A stretch of 64,000 nucleotides of DNA from NCBI RefSeq assembly GCF_963675165.1, contig NC_087382.1:248001-312000 (forward strand), in the 5' to 3' direction. Both the position numbers and the translations under genes were made by a program. The DNA is from Halichondria panicea (lineage: Eukaryota > Porifera > Demospongiae > Suberitida > Halichondriidae). This document shows positions 53,355-64,000 of this stretch, one piece after another; position 1 is the first letter of the stretch; the number at the start of each line of letters is the position of its first letter. The notes beneath the pieces are model-generated. The model did no database searches. It was not told the DNA's origin and saw nothing but the letters and a program-made list of their open reading frames with translations.

Positions 53355-54020
53355 ATGAGTTCTACTAGACTAGGTGTAGGCTACTCAATGGACCTTAAAC
53401 TTAATGTTGCCCCTAAAGGGTGGTTCTCTGATGAAGAGGGTCCTTTGACAGGTCCTTTGACAAAGAAACAAAAACTTCAACTTGAATCTCGATTTAAAAC
53501 TGCCACTGAAGAAGACCTAGGCAGCTACACAGAAAAACAAGCACCAAAAAACACAAATTACTCTACTACTTGGGCTGTTCGCAACTTTTTAGACTGGATA
53601 AAGCAGCGGAATTTGCGTTTTCCAACTGTTCCAGTACCTGAAGCGCTCCTAACATCTGGCACTGCCAAACAATTGGACCGTTGGTTGTCTTTTTATGTAC
53701 TGGAAACCCGAAATAACAAAGGAAAACCTTATCCTCCAAAAACCCTTTACCAGCTACTGTGTGGGCTGCTTCGACACATGCGTGGAATAAACCCCAACAC
53801 CCCCAACTTCCTTGACAAGACCAACCCCTCCTACAAGAAGCTCCACCCACAAAACGGAAACATCCAGCTCCTCCCCCAGTTTTGCAGCAAACAAGCCCAG
53901 CACACTTCCCAAGAAACGAGCGGCTCGTACTACTCTCACAAAGCGAAAGGGAAGACACCTATAAGCTATAATTTGCAGCAAACAAGCCCAGCAAACGAGC
54001 GGCTCCTATACTACTCTTGA
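53355..54020 (+). mobile_element. Crypton/QRICH1-like N-terminal fragment
   Basis: One open frame of 221 codons. Residues about 40-165 match the N-terminal domain shared by Crypton-derived proteins (NYSTTWAVRNFLDWIKQRN, LDRWLSFYVLETRNNKGKPY, LYQLLCGLLRHMRG, FLDKTNPSYKKLH). The tyrosine-recombinase part expected afterwards is absent; the frame ends in low-complexity sequence with two similar copies of a GCAAACAAGCCCAGCA block. Probably a truncated element; a domesticated gene is less likely. Confidence 0.55.
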
Positions 54021-55306
54021 ACAAAGCGAAAGGAACTTTAGGAAGAAGCCAAAGCTAGAATCCCAGCACTTCCATACATCCAGCTCCTCCCCCATGCTTA
54101 AGTCATGCTTAATAATTTTCTTTGTTTATTTTCCTTATCACACAATCATGTTAAATATTATTTAAACACGTGAAAAACATCCATTGTACATCTGTATTAA
54201 CATTTTCCCTAACCACAGGGATCTGTATATGATTCCCAATCATTCCTATGTAATAGCAGGTTCTGTATCACAGTTATAAACCATTGTATACCTTAGCAAC
54301 CACATAGCAACGGGCAAGAATATATAATTATAGAAATCATGCATGCGAAAGTGACATTATTATAATTTTAGTTCGTTCATGCACATGTTCGATATTATAG
54401 TTTTCACATAAACTTACTACAGCTCGTAAGCAACGCTTGATGGATGCCCTATTGCAAAAAGATAGCCCAGGTAAGTACCTTCCACAATATACACACTAAA
54501 ATTCACGAGAAAGTGACACCATTAATTTTATGTTTGGTATATGTCGCATAAGAATTATATACAGCTCGTAATGAGCAATGGTTCACAGGCGGTCATCGTC
54601 CACATAAGGATGCCACCCAACAGCGACTAGACGGCTTATATAGGTACATAATTATACTTCTATGCACTATAACACCACCAGTCTATATATACTGTATGCA
54701 TGCACTATATAGAATTGGATTTTATGTTCGGTAGTAGTCACATGAGAATTATCTTACTACAGCTCGTAATCAGCAATGGTTCACAGGCGGTCATTGTCCG
54801 CATAAAGATGCCCAGCAGCAACAAGATGGCATAGGTATACCTTACACTAACACCACCTATGCATGCATGCACTAGAATTTCATAAGAAAGTGACATCATT
54901 ATATGTGTTCGGTTTAATTATGCCTTGGTGCGTATGTGCCAGCGAGGTATATACGGTAGTGTGTTTGGGTGTCTGTGTAGACTGCTCTACAGCTGCTCAA
55001 GGATCAATGAAGTGCAAGTAAGAGTTTCTATATAGATATCTATATAGGCTTCTAGTCAGGTTTTCTTGCATGCATGGATTGCAATTGCAAAATAATGCTT
55101 TGTTCTCGAGTAATAGTATAGGTTTGCTTACAGTATGGCATTGTAGCCTTTTCAAGACAGTGCCACTGTGCGTATAGCAAAGCTTGTCCATGGAGTGTTG
55201 GTATATTCTTAAACTATATAGTACATGACTATAGGAAAGAGACACCATCAGTTTTCGTTAGCTAGGTCTACATGTGAATAATTTTTTTGCTGCAGTAGAT
55301 CTATAT

Positions 55307-55611
55307 CAGTGCATGGCGTAGGCAGAGGGGGGCTGACAGGGCTAGAGCCCCCCCCCCTTTTGTGTTTCATCAGCTCCAAACCAGCTTGAATCACCTTGAT
55401 CTGTCAATCTATTCTGCACTGCACTGCATGTGTAGTTACTAGAATGATGTCATTCAATGGAAATGTGGGCAGGGTCATCTACATGCTTACTGCTGATGAA
55501 AAGTGATGACCTTTTTTTTAGGTAAAATTCCAAGCTATTCAGCGCCTGCTCTGGCCCTGCTCACAATGGATTTTGAGCCCTGCCCTTCCCAAAATCCTGG
55601 CTACGCCACTG
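55307..55611. mobile_element. Non-autonomous hAT-like element
   Basis: Left end CAGTGCATGGCGTAGGCAG, right end CCTGGCTACGCCACTG, same terminal family as 803-1474. About 305 bp, non-coding. Confidence 0.6.
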
Positions 55612-56020
55612 TTAATATAGTGTATAAAAATGGTGAAACTAATCCACATTTACCGTAAGCCAAGGTCAACAAGGTCACTTTTAATAATCATCTTGTCCTG
55701 GGTTATTGACCTTTGCTAGGTGGGTGTTAATGTTGCTAAGTACAACACAATTCATTCAAATCTTGGATTTTGCTCGCGTATACTGAATGTTTGCGCGCTA
55801 TTTTGTACTTATCGCAAGCATATTTTATGTGTAATTTTGAAACGTTTGGCTTTCCATATAACCTTTATAGGGTTAGGGCATTGGCATTGACTTTTGACAT
55901 TGGCGTACCTCCTCTGATCATTTGAATCATGATAATTTCTTTCATACTATACTTGCAGATAATAAAGCGCTACTGTTTTCAGTGCTGCAGTCCTTGCTGG
56001 AGTGAGTGAGACTTTTCTTT

Positions 56021-56217
56021 GATATACTGGAGTTTGCAGAATCTTTGCAACACATAAATAAAAGTGTTGAGCACTGTGGTTCCTTATATGGGAAATGCTC
56101 ACACATTTAAGTAGTAAAACAGACCACAGTGTGTACACAAAATCCATATAAGGAACGTGTAACGCTCTACGCTTTTACTGGTGTGTTGCAAAGATTCTGC
56201 AAACTCCAGTACTATAC
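56021..56217. repeat. MITE with ~70-bp inverted termini
   Basis: TACTGGAGTTTGCAGAATCT and the following ~50 bp on the left are mirrored, with small differences, on the right (TCTGCAAACTCCAGTA). Confidence 0.8.
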
Positions 56218-57305
56218 TGATTACAATTATCGTTGCATGTAAATTCACTTTCAATGTGTTTCATCCAAGCTTTGTATTTGTGCAGACAAAAGTAAATCCA
56301 GTATATAGAGAACTACGGATACCCCAAAAGAACGAAATACCGTATAGCGAGTAACTTGAATTGTGTATAATTATAACAGAATTGAGATTCAATTGCTGTA
56401 ATTTGTTTGCTCACTAATAATTATAGTCGTATTAGTACAATTGAGTTTCGTCTCGCCGTTTTTAGTCCCCTGTGAAAATATAATTGTAGGTTAGCCATTA
56501 TAATTCAAAATTATTGATCATTAATCCATGCAACTGCAGGCGGTATAATATTATCGAGTGGTGTATTGCAATGATTGAGTAATTTATTAAAATGATTGAG
56601 GGATTTATTATCATTGAGCGATGTAACACTACGTATACACATGACTCGGATTGTTAGCCATTCATGGAGGGATGTATATAACAACTCTACATTTATCCAG
56701 GGATGCACGTACCCAGTGTATATATAGCTAGGCGTGGCCCGGCCAATTGTTCAGAACCAGAGGAGGTTGGCCACAATTCATTCCACATTACTAGAATATC
56801 ATTAGTAGAGAGTCAGCACAAATGTAAGAAGCACAGTTGAAGTAGTTCACATGGCCGTGTAGAGATTCACTGTGGGAAACCGCTCTCTGCAAATGGATAA
56901 ATGTTTTAACACATCACTCTTCATAATTATAATACATCACTCATACCTGTTAAAATAATGATCATGCAACAATTAAACGAACGGTATAATTATCGTAATG
57001 GTTTACGTCAAAATGTACTGGTCAAAACAGTAATTATTGGTTCATTATAATTATTATAATAATGTATACAATTGCAACATCATATAGCTACATACACAGA
57101 CAGGATGATTTCATATACAATGTCATATAGTTACCAGAAGACAACTTGTTTGTGCAGTGTATAATACTAGATTATGTCCTGCATTTAATTGTTAATAGTG
57201 AATTTTTTGCACATGTTATAAAGATTGCACAGTCAATACAAGCATAATTATATACACGACGTACAAAACAAAGTAAAAAAATACTATAGATTAATGACTT
57301 ATACT

Positions 57306-60300
57306 CTAGACAGGAGTCTCTGTGTGCGATAAACTACTAATTTTCCTATGCGGAACAGTTTGTTCTTGGTTGAACCCGGGTTCATCTTGGTTGAATCCCT
57401 GAGCAGTGCTGGGTCTACGAATGGGGGCGGAGTCAGGACGTTGACGACGATCGTACTGGGTCTGAGATTGGACACGTTGAGGGGTGGAGCGGTTACTGCG
57501 GTTACTACTGGAAGGAGGACTCGAGTTCTGCAGGGGGTAAATAATTTTATGATCATTGAACGAGCGGTAGAAATACGTAAATTTAGCTAGGGGAGTATCT
57601 ACGGTTGTAAGAGCTAGTATACGGTAAAGATCACTATAATCACAAGTGCTTTCTGTAGCTAAATAGTTCTGCCAACCACAACTGTTACAATGTCATAATG
57701 CTTTATTGCATAATCGCATGATATAATTATAATTGACTGTCATTATTCTGAAACTGAGCATTTGGAGAGGGAAGCCCCCCCCACTAGATGAAACCCTGAC
57801 AACACTGATAACTTACTGTGGAGATTTTGTCCGAGTTGACAAGTACTGAGTACTTCTGATGGGACTTCTCGAGCTCTCTCAATCGTCGAGTGGTAGCCTG
57901 ATGCTTGTTAGACAGTTTAATGTAACGCATCTCCCCTCGCTGGCACCTGGAGGCAAAGGAAAGACTCAATCATGATGATGATTTAAAAATAGAAACTCTG
58001 TGCATTAAAATAAACAGTATTTGAATGAAGTGAGGTGTGTACCTTCTACCACAAATCTAACAAAATCAACAATTAAATATCTCTCCCTCAAATAATAACT
58101 TATTAATTATGAGAGGTGAATAGTGCCAAAAGAAAACGAATTTGCTGTGTTAGGAGGCGGCGGTGTTTACTTGGTGGCGGCGGCTTAACCTCGAGGGTGG
58201 CGGCAGGTGTCAGTTGTTGGCGGCGGCTTAACCTCCAGGGTGGCGGCGAGTGTCAGTTGGTGACGGCAATGTGGTTGGTGGCGGCGGCTTAGCCTCGAAA
58301 ATGTAAAGGCCAGCCGTGAAGTTAGAACCACTTGACCTTAGCTAATAGAGAAACAGAGGGTTGCTCCTGTGCTAGCTAGCCTCGAGACCATGAGCAGCCT
58401 GATATCAGGTCAGCGCTAGAGCAACTGTGGTCTTGACCACTCCACAATCCCTCCCAAACACTAAAAACAAGCTTGAGAAGTAGTCTGCCAATAATTAGTT
58501 AAGGTCAAGTGGTCCAACATTATCTTATTCACATCCACATTAATATATTCGAGGCTAAGCCGCCTCCACCAAGTAAACACCCGACGTAACCTCGAGGTTA
58601 AGCCGCCGCCACCGTAGATAGAGTCTCTACACTCTCATGCCGCCACCAAAAAACACCAGCCGCCACCATAGATAGAAGAAGGAAACAGCCTCCGCCACAA
58701 TCGAGGTTAAGCCGCCGCCACCTAGTAAATACCCGCCGCCGCCGCCAGCAAGTAAACACCCGCCGCCACCTTCGAGGTTATGCCGCTGCCACCAAACAAA
58801 CACCCCCCTCCTAAAAACATCCTCCTTTTGGCACTACTCACCCCTCATAATTAATTAGCTATTAATTTTGCCAAGTCCATATCAACGCCTCTAAAACTCC
58901 TCCCCTGGTACCCACCTCTCTAAAGCATGATGCAGCTTGCTCTCAGCCTCCAGTGTTTTCTGGTCTGCCAGTCTCAGAGAGAACCGCAGAGTCTGATCGC
59001 ACTGTCGCAGGAGATCCACCGTGCTCGATAAGTCTTCCACCTGACGGGAGAGGCTGACGATGACCTCCTCGTACACTGCCACAGAGTCAGCTTCTTCTGT
59101 TGGGGAGTTCTGTTTGACCTGTGCACGTGCATTGTAATATACAGTCAACAGTTTGGGTTATTGTCTATTTACACTGTGGAAACTACATGTACGTATACAG
59201 TCATTAGTATAATCTCACAAGGAATACCTCACCTAAAACAAATTATTTTGTTGTTAAGGACAAATATATAATTATGAAGGAACATATTGTGCTTGTACAT
59301 CCTATGCACCAAAATGGTCAATCTCTATGCTGACAGCGTATAGCAACAAATGCATGGCTAGCCAGCTAGATGTATAAATTATACTCACCAGTATCTGTAG
59401 TTGGTTGTGTAGGCTCTCCAAGGCTCCCATTCCTGCACCTTGAAACTCCTCCTCCAGCGGACCAGGGGACACGGAGCAGCGGGCATCTATTAGTGTGTGT
59501 GTGTGAGGGGAGTGTCAATATTATATTGGCCACCCACACATTAGCTTTCACGCATAATTATTATACACAGTACGGAACATCTTAGCTATAAGAGTGGAAA
59601 TTAAACTTTAGAATTCCAAGAATCGATCTAATTACACTATACCTTCGAATATTTCTTTGTCTTCTCTCAGTTGAGATACCGACTCTCTCTAAAAGTAAAT
59701 GAGCAAAAAATTAGTGACTAGTACTAATCCCTCGCTGAGTTGGGTGTGCCCCTGTAATTACTTACCTCTGAGGAGAAGCCTGAGTCTCGATACGTGTAGT
59801 TACCGGAACCACTGCTGGAATTACGAGCATGTCGTTTGGATGGTTGTCGTGGCAATGCACTGATTTGCTCCACACTGCTGCAAGAGTTGGAAACATCAAA
59901 ACAGTGATTACACCAAACAGTGTACAACATATACAGTGCATGTAATAAAACAACACTGAAGCTGAAATTATCGATTTGGTTAATTATTCAAGCCACACAG
60001 TAAAAAGAAAACTTCTGCGTACAAATATCAACTGGCTTGTTCTTTTCATCTACATGAAATCCACGCCAAAATGTTGATATTTGAGAATCACGCGTGCTAT
60101 ACGATATCGTATAGTACAATGTATGTGCTTTTTAGGGTCAGTACATAATTATATTATAGGAAGTATAACTACACTATCCCAGTAGTAGGGGAAGCCTCGC
60201 TGTACAGAGCACTGGCTTCATGCTTTTATCTATAGTCATTTCTTAAAACCTTAGTTCCAATAGGACAAGAGTGATTCATAGTTCTATAATTATAGTGGTT

Positions 60301-60767
60301 GGATAATAGAACATCGAAAAACCAGCTGAGTGAGTAATTAGAATGGAATGAACACACAGCTGCACTTCAAAGTAGAACACAGCCATTCAGGTGGTCTAAC
60401 CGGACGTATGAGCAGCACTACCATGGTGTCTTAACTTTCAGCATCTGTTAAACTGTCTAAAATGACACGAACCTACTGATATGTCAGGAATATGCCAAAC
60501 AATTTAGAATCAGATGAAATTATTGCAAGCTGAGCCAGATCTATCTATCTCTAATGTGTACATATCTATAATTATGTGCACATGCACATGTAGCAGACGC
60601 ATTGCAAAACAGTACGGCAACTTATGTACACATTGCGATAATAATATAAGCATTGAAATCATCCGCACCTTAATTAGAGATGCATATTTAACGTACCTTG
60701 GAGATTTGGGTGATTCTGTGGCGTGTCTGTTAGTTATCAGGTCCCCCGAGGCCGACGCCCCTCGAGG
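57306..60767 (-). CDS. Coiled-coil protein, 3' seven exons (293 residues visible)
   Basis: Exons 60697-60767, 59766-59877, 59643-59688, 59389-59486, 58916-59118, 57817-57946 and 57306-57527, phases 2,0,1,0,2,0, ending TAG; total 882 nt. The N-terminal visible part is Ser-rich and contains RDSGFSSE, which fits the DSGxxS beta-TrCP degron. Then come heptad-like stretches (VSQLREDKEIF; VSLSRQVEDLSSTVDLLRQC; RLADQKTLEAESKLHHALER; YIKLSNKHQATTRRLRELEK), and the C-terminus is disordered (Ser, Arg, Gln, Pro). Upstream exons were not identified and may lie beyond the window. I do not recognise the family; probably a cytoskeletal or scaffold coiled coil. Confidence 0.65.
58101..58857. repeat. GC-rich foldback element with GGCGGCGGCTTAACC units
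   Basis: Termini ATTAATTATGAGAGGTGA...TAGTGCCAAAAG and near complement (58824-58857). Inside, left-arm units GGTGGCGGCGGCTTAACCTC are mirrored by right-arm GAGGTTAAGCCGCCGCCACC. A nested inverted pair ACCACTTGACCTTAGCTAAT lies around the centre. It lies in the intron between the coiled-coil exons at 58916 and 57946. Confidence 0.8.
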
Positions 60768-60799
60768 CTGTGGGGTGGAATAGAAAGAATGCTGTTTAA

Positions 60800-63700
60800 T
60801 GGATCACATATTTATTGACTATGAAAAAGCAGAGTACACAAAATTAATGATACAGTGTATGTTTTACACTTATAGAACTAACACTATTGAGCTAGGTCAC
60901 TCAAGGGGCACAACTATATATTATTACATGGGAGACAACAACATTTTCTTGCATATAGGAACAGTGTCATGCAGTCGAGTGAAACCTGTCTATATAGCGG
61001 TCACACCAACAGTGGCTGTAATAAAGAGGTGGCCTACAGGTCCTATGGAGACTTTGGGGCCTATTAACCTGGCTGTATTATAGAGGGTGTCCTGCTAACA
61101 GAGGTCCAAACACATGCTATGGAGACTTTGGGGCGCCTATTGGCTGTATTATAGAGGGTAACCAGGGAAAACAGATTTCAATCAATGTTGTCACACCACA
61201 TCAACACCTACACATTTCACACACACAACACAGGTCATATCAGCTTACTTTGTAGTGGCTTAGTTTGTACAATTAGAACATTTCTGTGGTGAGATTATTA
61301 ATGTGGCGCAGTTTAATGATCAATTGACCACGAAATCACATACAATCACATGAGGAATAATTGTGTACTGAAAAAGAATAATTATGTGTATACTGAACGA
61401 GACCAGGGAAGAACCTTTACTACGTACGCTTGCAAAACACGGGCACTGATAAAACTGCAATTGAAAATTAATCGACAGTCCCAAAGTTTTGAAAATAATA
61501 GTAATCGTATAATTAAGAAAATATGTCCTGGATGAGAATTCGCGTGCAGTGAGTGGGTGGGCTCGTACACTTCAAAGAATGAGACGTGTTCTTCACACTT
61601 GGTACAAAGTGAGAGTGGCTTTGATGTTCCCACACACCGCCCACGGTTATGTGTGCCCGGGCCAACCGACGGACACACACCCAACAGTTAGAGTGTCAAC
61701 TATTGCATTAAGAATACGTGCTAGCTGGTGCCCCAAACTCTTTGTAATTACAGCTAAAATAAGCAGATAGATAAAACTTGAAGACTTCCTTCATTATAAT
61801 TATACATATATAAGGGCTACACAAACGTTGCTTCTATAGTGAGTCTTGTCTATAGTGGTGGACCTTGTGCAGACCAACAGTGGCTAGCTGTAACAAAGAG
61901 ATGGTCTGCTAATACTGGTCCAAACACATGCTATGGAGAGACTTTGGGCCCCATTAACCTGGCTAAAGAGGGTATGACCTGCTTATATAGGTTGACCACA
62001 ATAGACATGCTTCACCGATAGAATACAGCAGAGAGTGTATATAAGCATACACAAGGAATAAGTATAGGCAATTCTAGTGAAGACTAAAGAATCTACAACC
62101 GTGCCAAGTACATGCAGATATTCCATACCAGCACTCGGAACAATAGAGACAAAAACAAAGACTCAATACTTATCCAACTGCTCTAATTATAACATCTCAT
62201 GCAAAGAGAGATTTCACTTATGGAAATCACTTCATATACAGCGAGGTTGTAGACAATTATACACTAAAGAACTGGAGTTGATCTAACGCTCAGGAATGTT
62301 ACGGTACAAAGCACAAGTCATAATTACGTTTATTTGGCGCATTGTAAACCAATTCCCAGTGGAAAACAAGCCAATAATGAATAAAGAAACTGTCCTGAAA
62401 TAGGGGAGGCCTCCAGTTATGTTTAGAATTGTGGCTAGGGCAATTGGGTTCTACGCAATAGAAAAGACCTTTTGATGTGGTCAAAATAGTACACAACTTA
62501 ATTGGGAACTTGACTACTCCAGTAGACTGTTAGTCTAGAGAGGGAAATTACTAAACTGGGGCCATTGACTGCCCAAAATAGCAATGAATAGTCTTTAATG
62601 ACAGAACAGGACACACAAACACTTCTTTATTGGGCTGCATCCGTACGAGTCTCTTGAATAAATTAAATGCAGATGCTTGTATTAGCTAGGGACACACACA
62701 CCCACACACACACACACGCGCTGTCAGAGCAATTAACACAATCTGAAACCTGAAGCAGATAAGTTTTCATACAAAGGCACAGCTAGGTGGCCTGCTAACA
62801 CTGGTCCAAACACATGCTCTGTAGCTTTGAGACCCATCAACCTGACTGTATTCTATAACAGAGAGTGTACGCACTTGACCACAATAGACACGATGTACAG
62901 TCTGCAAGTAACACAGTACGACTATAGGCTTACAATAGAACGGCAGTATCTCTCATTATATTTCCTATACAGACAATAGCAGCACATGACCTTGTGATGT
63001 ATAGCAGCACATGGTGCACTTGGCAACTGAATGCATTCTTGTTACGGTCTACAACTTAGCTCATGGTTACGGCAGGCAATGGTACGGCTTAGTAATCGGT
63101 TTACGCCAACTACGTATTGCCAACTACGTATTGCCACCACGGACTGACACTATAATAGGACCTGAGGCATATGCTACATGCAAGGAGTTCAACATTCTTT
63201 AAATAGCAGTAAACCAGGAAAGAACTTACAGAAAGGCAAGTAAGGGCCGGTACCAATTTATTTGATCACGTACTCTATATATATACAGCTACTCCATATA
63301 CAGACACTATGTGCATGCATGTACACACACAAAGGTATAAAAGTTCAGTCAAAATTTGTGATTTCAGAATTTGAGTTGGCAGATGGCCACATTTATTGGG
63401 TGCATGGGTGTGGGAGGGTGTAATGACCAGAACATGGGTTGAGCTCATCCATCAACTGACTAGCCAGATACTATAATTTAAAACATTTATGTGATTAACG
63501 AGGAAATATCGCATTAAAGGCAATTATGAGCAATTAATTTCAATTATAGGAACAGGTCTGCAACATGAAGATTGCAAACACTGTGAGCTGTACTGTACTG
63601 CAACTACACATTCTTAATAAGCCCACGTATACTGTCAATACAAATGACTGCAAAAAACCCACACAAATGTGAAGTCAATGAAGCCTAGCTATAATGGTAG

Positions 63701-64000
63701 CAACACCGTAATTACGCCTGAATGTGGCTGTGATGCACGACAAGACAAGTTTCACTGTTGTGAGTTCAATACGGAAATATATCTTTCACTCTAGTAAAAC
63801 ATCAATAAAAAAAGTGTGCGATGTTGCAAAATCAAGGAAACAGGTGGCCATCATATTCACTAAATGCTATACAGACAGACAGACAGACGGACACGCACGC
63901 ACGCATGCACCAGTGACGAAGTTGACCCGGCCAAAATTGATAACAGGGAATTGAAGACAGTACTACTGACAGACATAAACCACTGCAAGTCATCCAAAAG
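60800..64000. repeat. Repeat-rich stretch without recognisable genes
   Basis: A short repeat (ACACATGCTATGGAGACTTTG then CCTGGCTGTATTATAGAGGG) recurs at about 61030-61160, 61915-61970 and 62805-62860; related text is at 6280, 7145, 9050, 29300 and 32470. Near 63880 there is a CAGACAGACAGACGGACACGC run. Upstream exons of the coiled-coil gene could be hidden here, but I could not support any. Confidence 0.5.

Larger units (their letters stand above)
52630..54833 (+). pseudogene. Degenerate secreted-protein gene with repeated symmetrical exons
   Basis: Exon 1 (52630-52764) begins MKISVIATVALLSLLHG, a signal peptide. The downstream part reads better in another frame (HPGDHEGPGYQYEQEVQLQ), ending phase 1, so a frameshift is likely. 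Then come phase 1-1 exons starting CTCGTRAG: 52890-52941 (broken by a stop), 54421-54471 (ARKQRLMDALLQKDSPG), 54567-54647 (ARNEQWFTGGHRPHKD) and 54765-54834 (ARNQQWFTGGHCPHKDAQ). All have usable GT-AG sites and can be skipped or repeated without changing frame. No terminal exon found. A Crypton-like fragment sits in the long intron. The family is unknown to me. Confidence 0.45.
54835..57290. repeat. Gene-free stretch rich in inverted elements
   Basis: Includes a CGAGG-family element (about 54910-55210), an hAT-like element (55307-55611) and a MITE with ~70-bp inverted termini (56021-56217), then AT-rich intergenic DNA. No exon with support. Confidence 0.6.

Noticed and set aside
60514-61083. 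Two plus-strand ORFs near the 5' side of the coiled-coil gene
   Set aside because: They overlap a minus-strand exon or dispersed-repeat text and have no recognisable domain.
63724-63954. 76-codon ORF at the right end
   Set aside because: Runs through a CAGA/CACG simple repeat; no family resemblance.

Overview
The window looks like nuclear DNA of an early-branching animal, most likely a demosponge. That is an inference: it rests on intron-dense metazoan genes (a CDKL2-type kinase, CDV3, eIF4E, an Eph-receptor ectodomain), short AT-rich introns, many MITE-like elements and long CA/TG microsatellites. I could not run a similarity search. Gene models were built by hand from reading frames, GT-AG sites and intron phase; for every model called intact the exons sum to a whole number of codons.

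Region 1 (1-26.4 kb) is an array of a two-gene module. Each module has a minus-strand gene for a protein with a CARD-like domain, a membrane segment, a glycosylated ectodomain and a second membrane segment, head to head with a plus-strand gene for a small (about 155 aa) three-exon protein. Intact pairs are 10282-13498 and 21817-26407 (here the small gene is a divergent paralogue). One pair is dead (14426-21514): its CARD-like exon is split by a Ginger1 DNA transposon flanked by exact CCGG target duplications, and its small gene is broken by a palindrome insertion. At the left edge a small gene (63-2809) faces a copy of the membrane gene that has lost its CARD-like exon (3039-4542). A decayed, intron-containing eIF4E gene (6941-10028) sits inside the array.

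Region 2 (26.9-38.9 kb) holds a complete 12-exon CDKL2-like kinase gene (minus), a divergent single-exon VOC-like/bicupin gene (plus) of bacterial look, and a small three-exon gene (minus) for a secreted, probably GPI-anchored, six-cysteine protein.

Region 3 (39-50.3 kb) holds mobile-element debris, a complete six-exon CDV3 homologue (plus) and a five-exon gene (minus) for an Eph-like receptor with no kinase. Its short tail carries four tandem NPSY motifs and a terminal ITAM-like tyrosine motif.

Region 4 (50.3-64 kb) holds a degenerate secreted-protein gene with repeated symmetrical exons, a Crypton-like fragment, the 3' part of a coiled-coil gene (minus) whose intron holds a large GC-rich foldback element, and repeat-rich DNA with no gene I could recognise.

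A theme crossing unrelated genes is that many 3' splice sites lie directly against CA-rich microsatellites or minisatellites, which take the place of a T-rich polypyrimidine tract.
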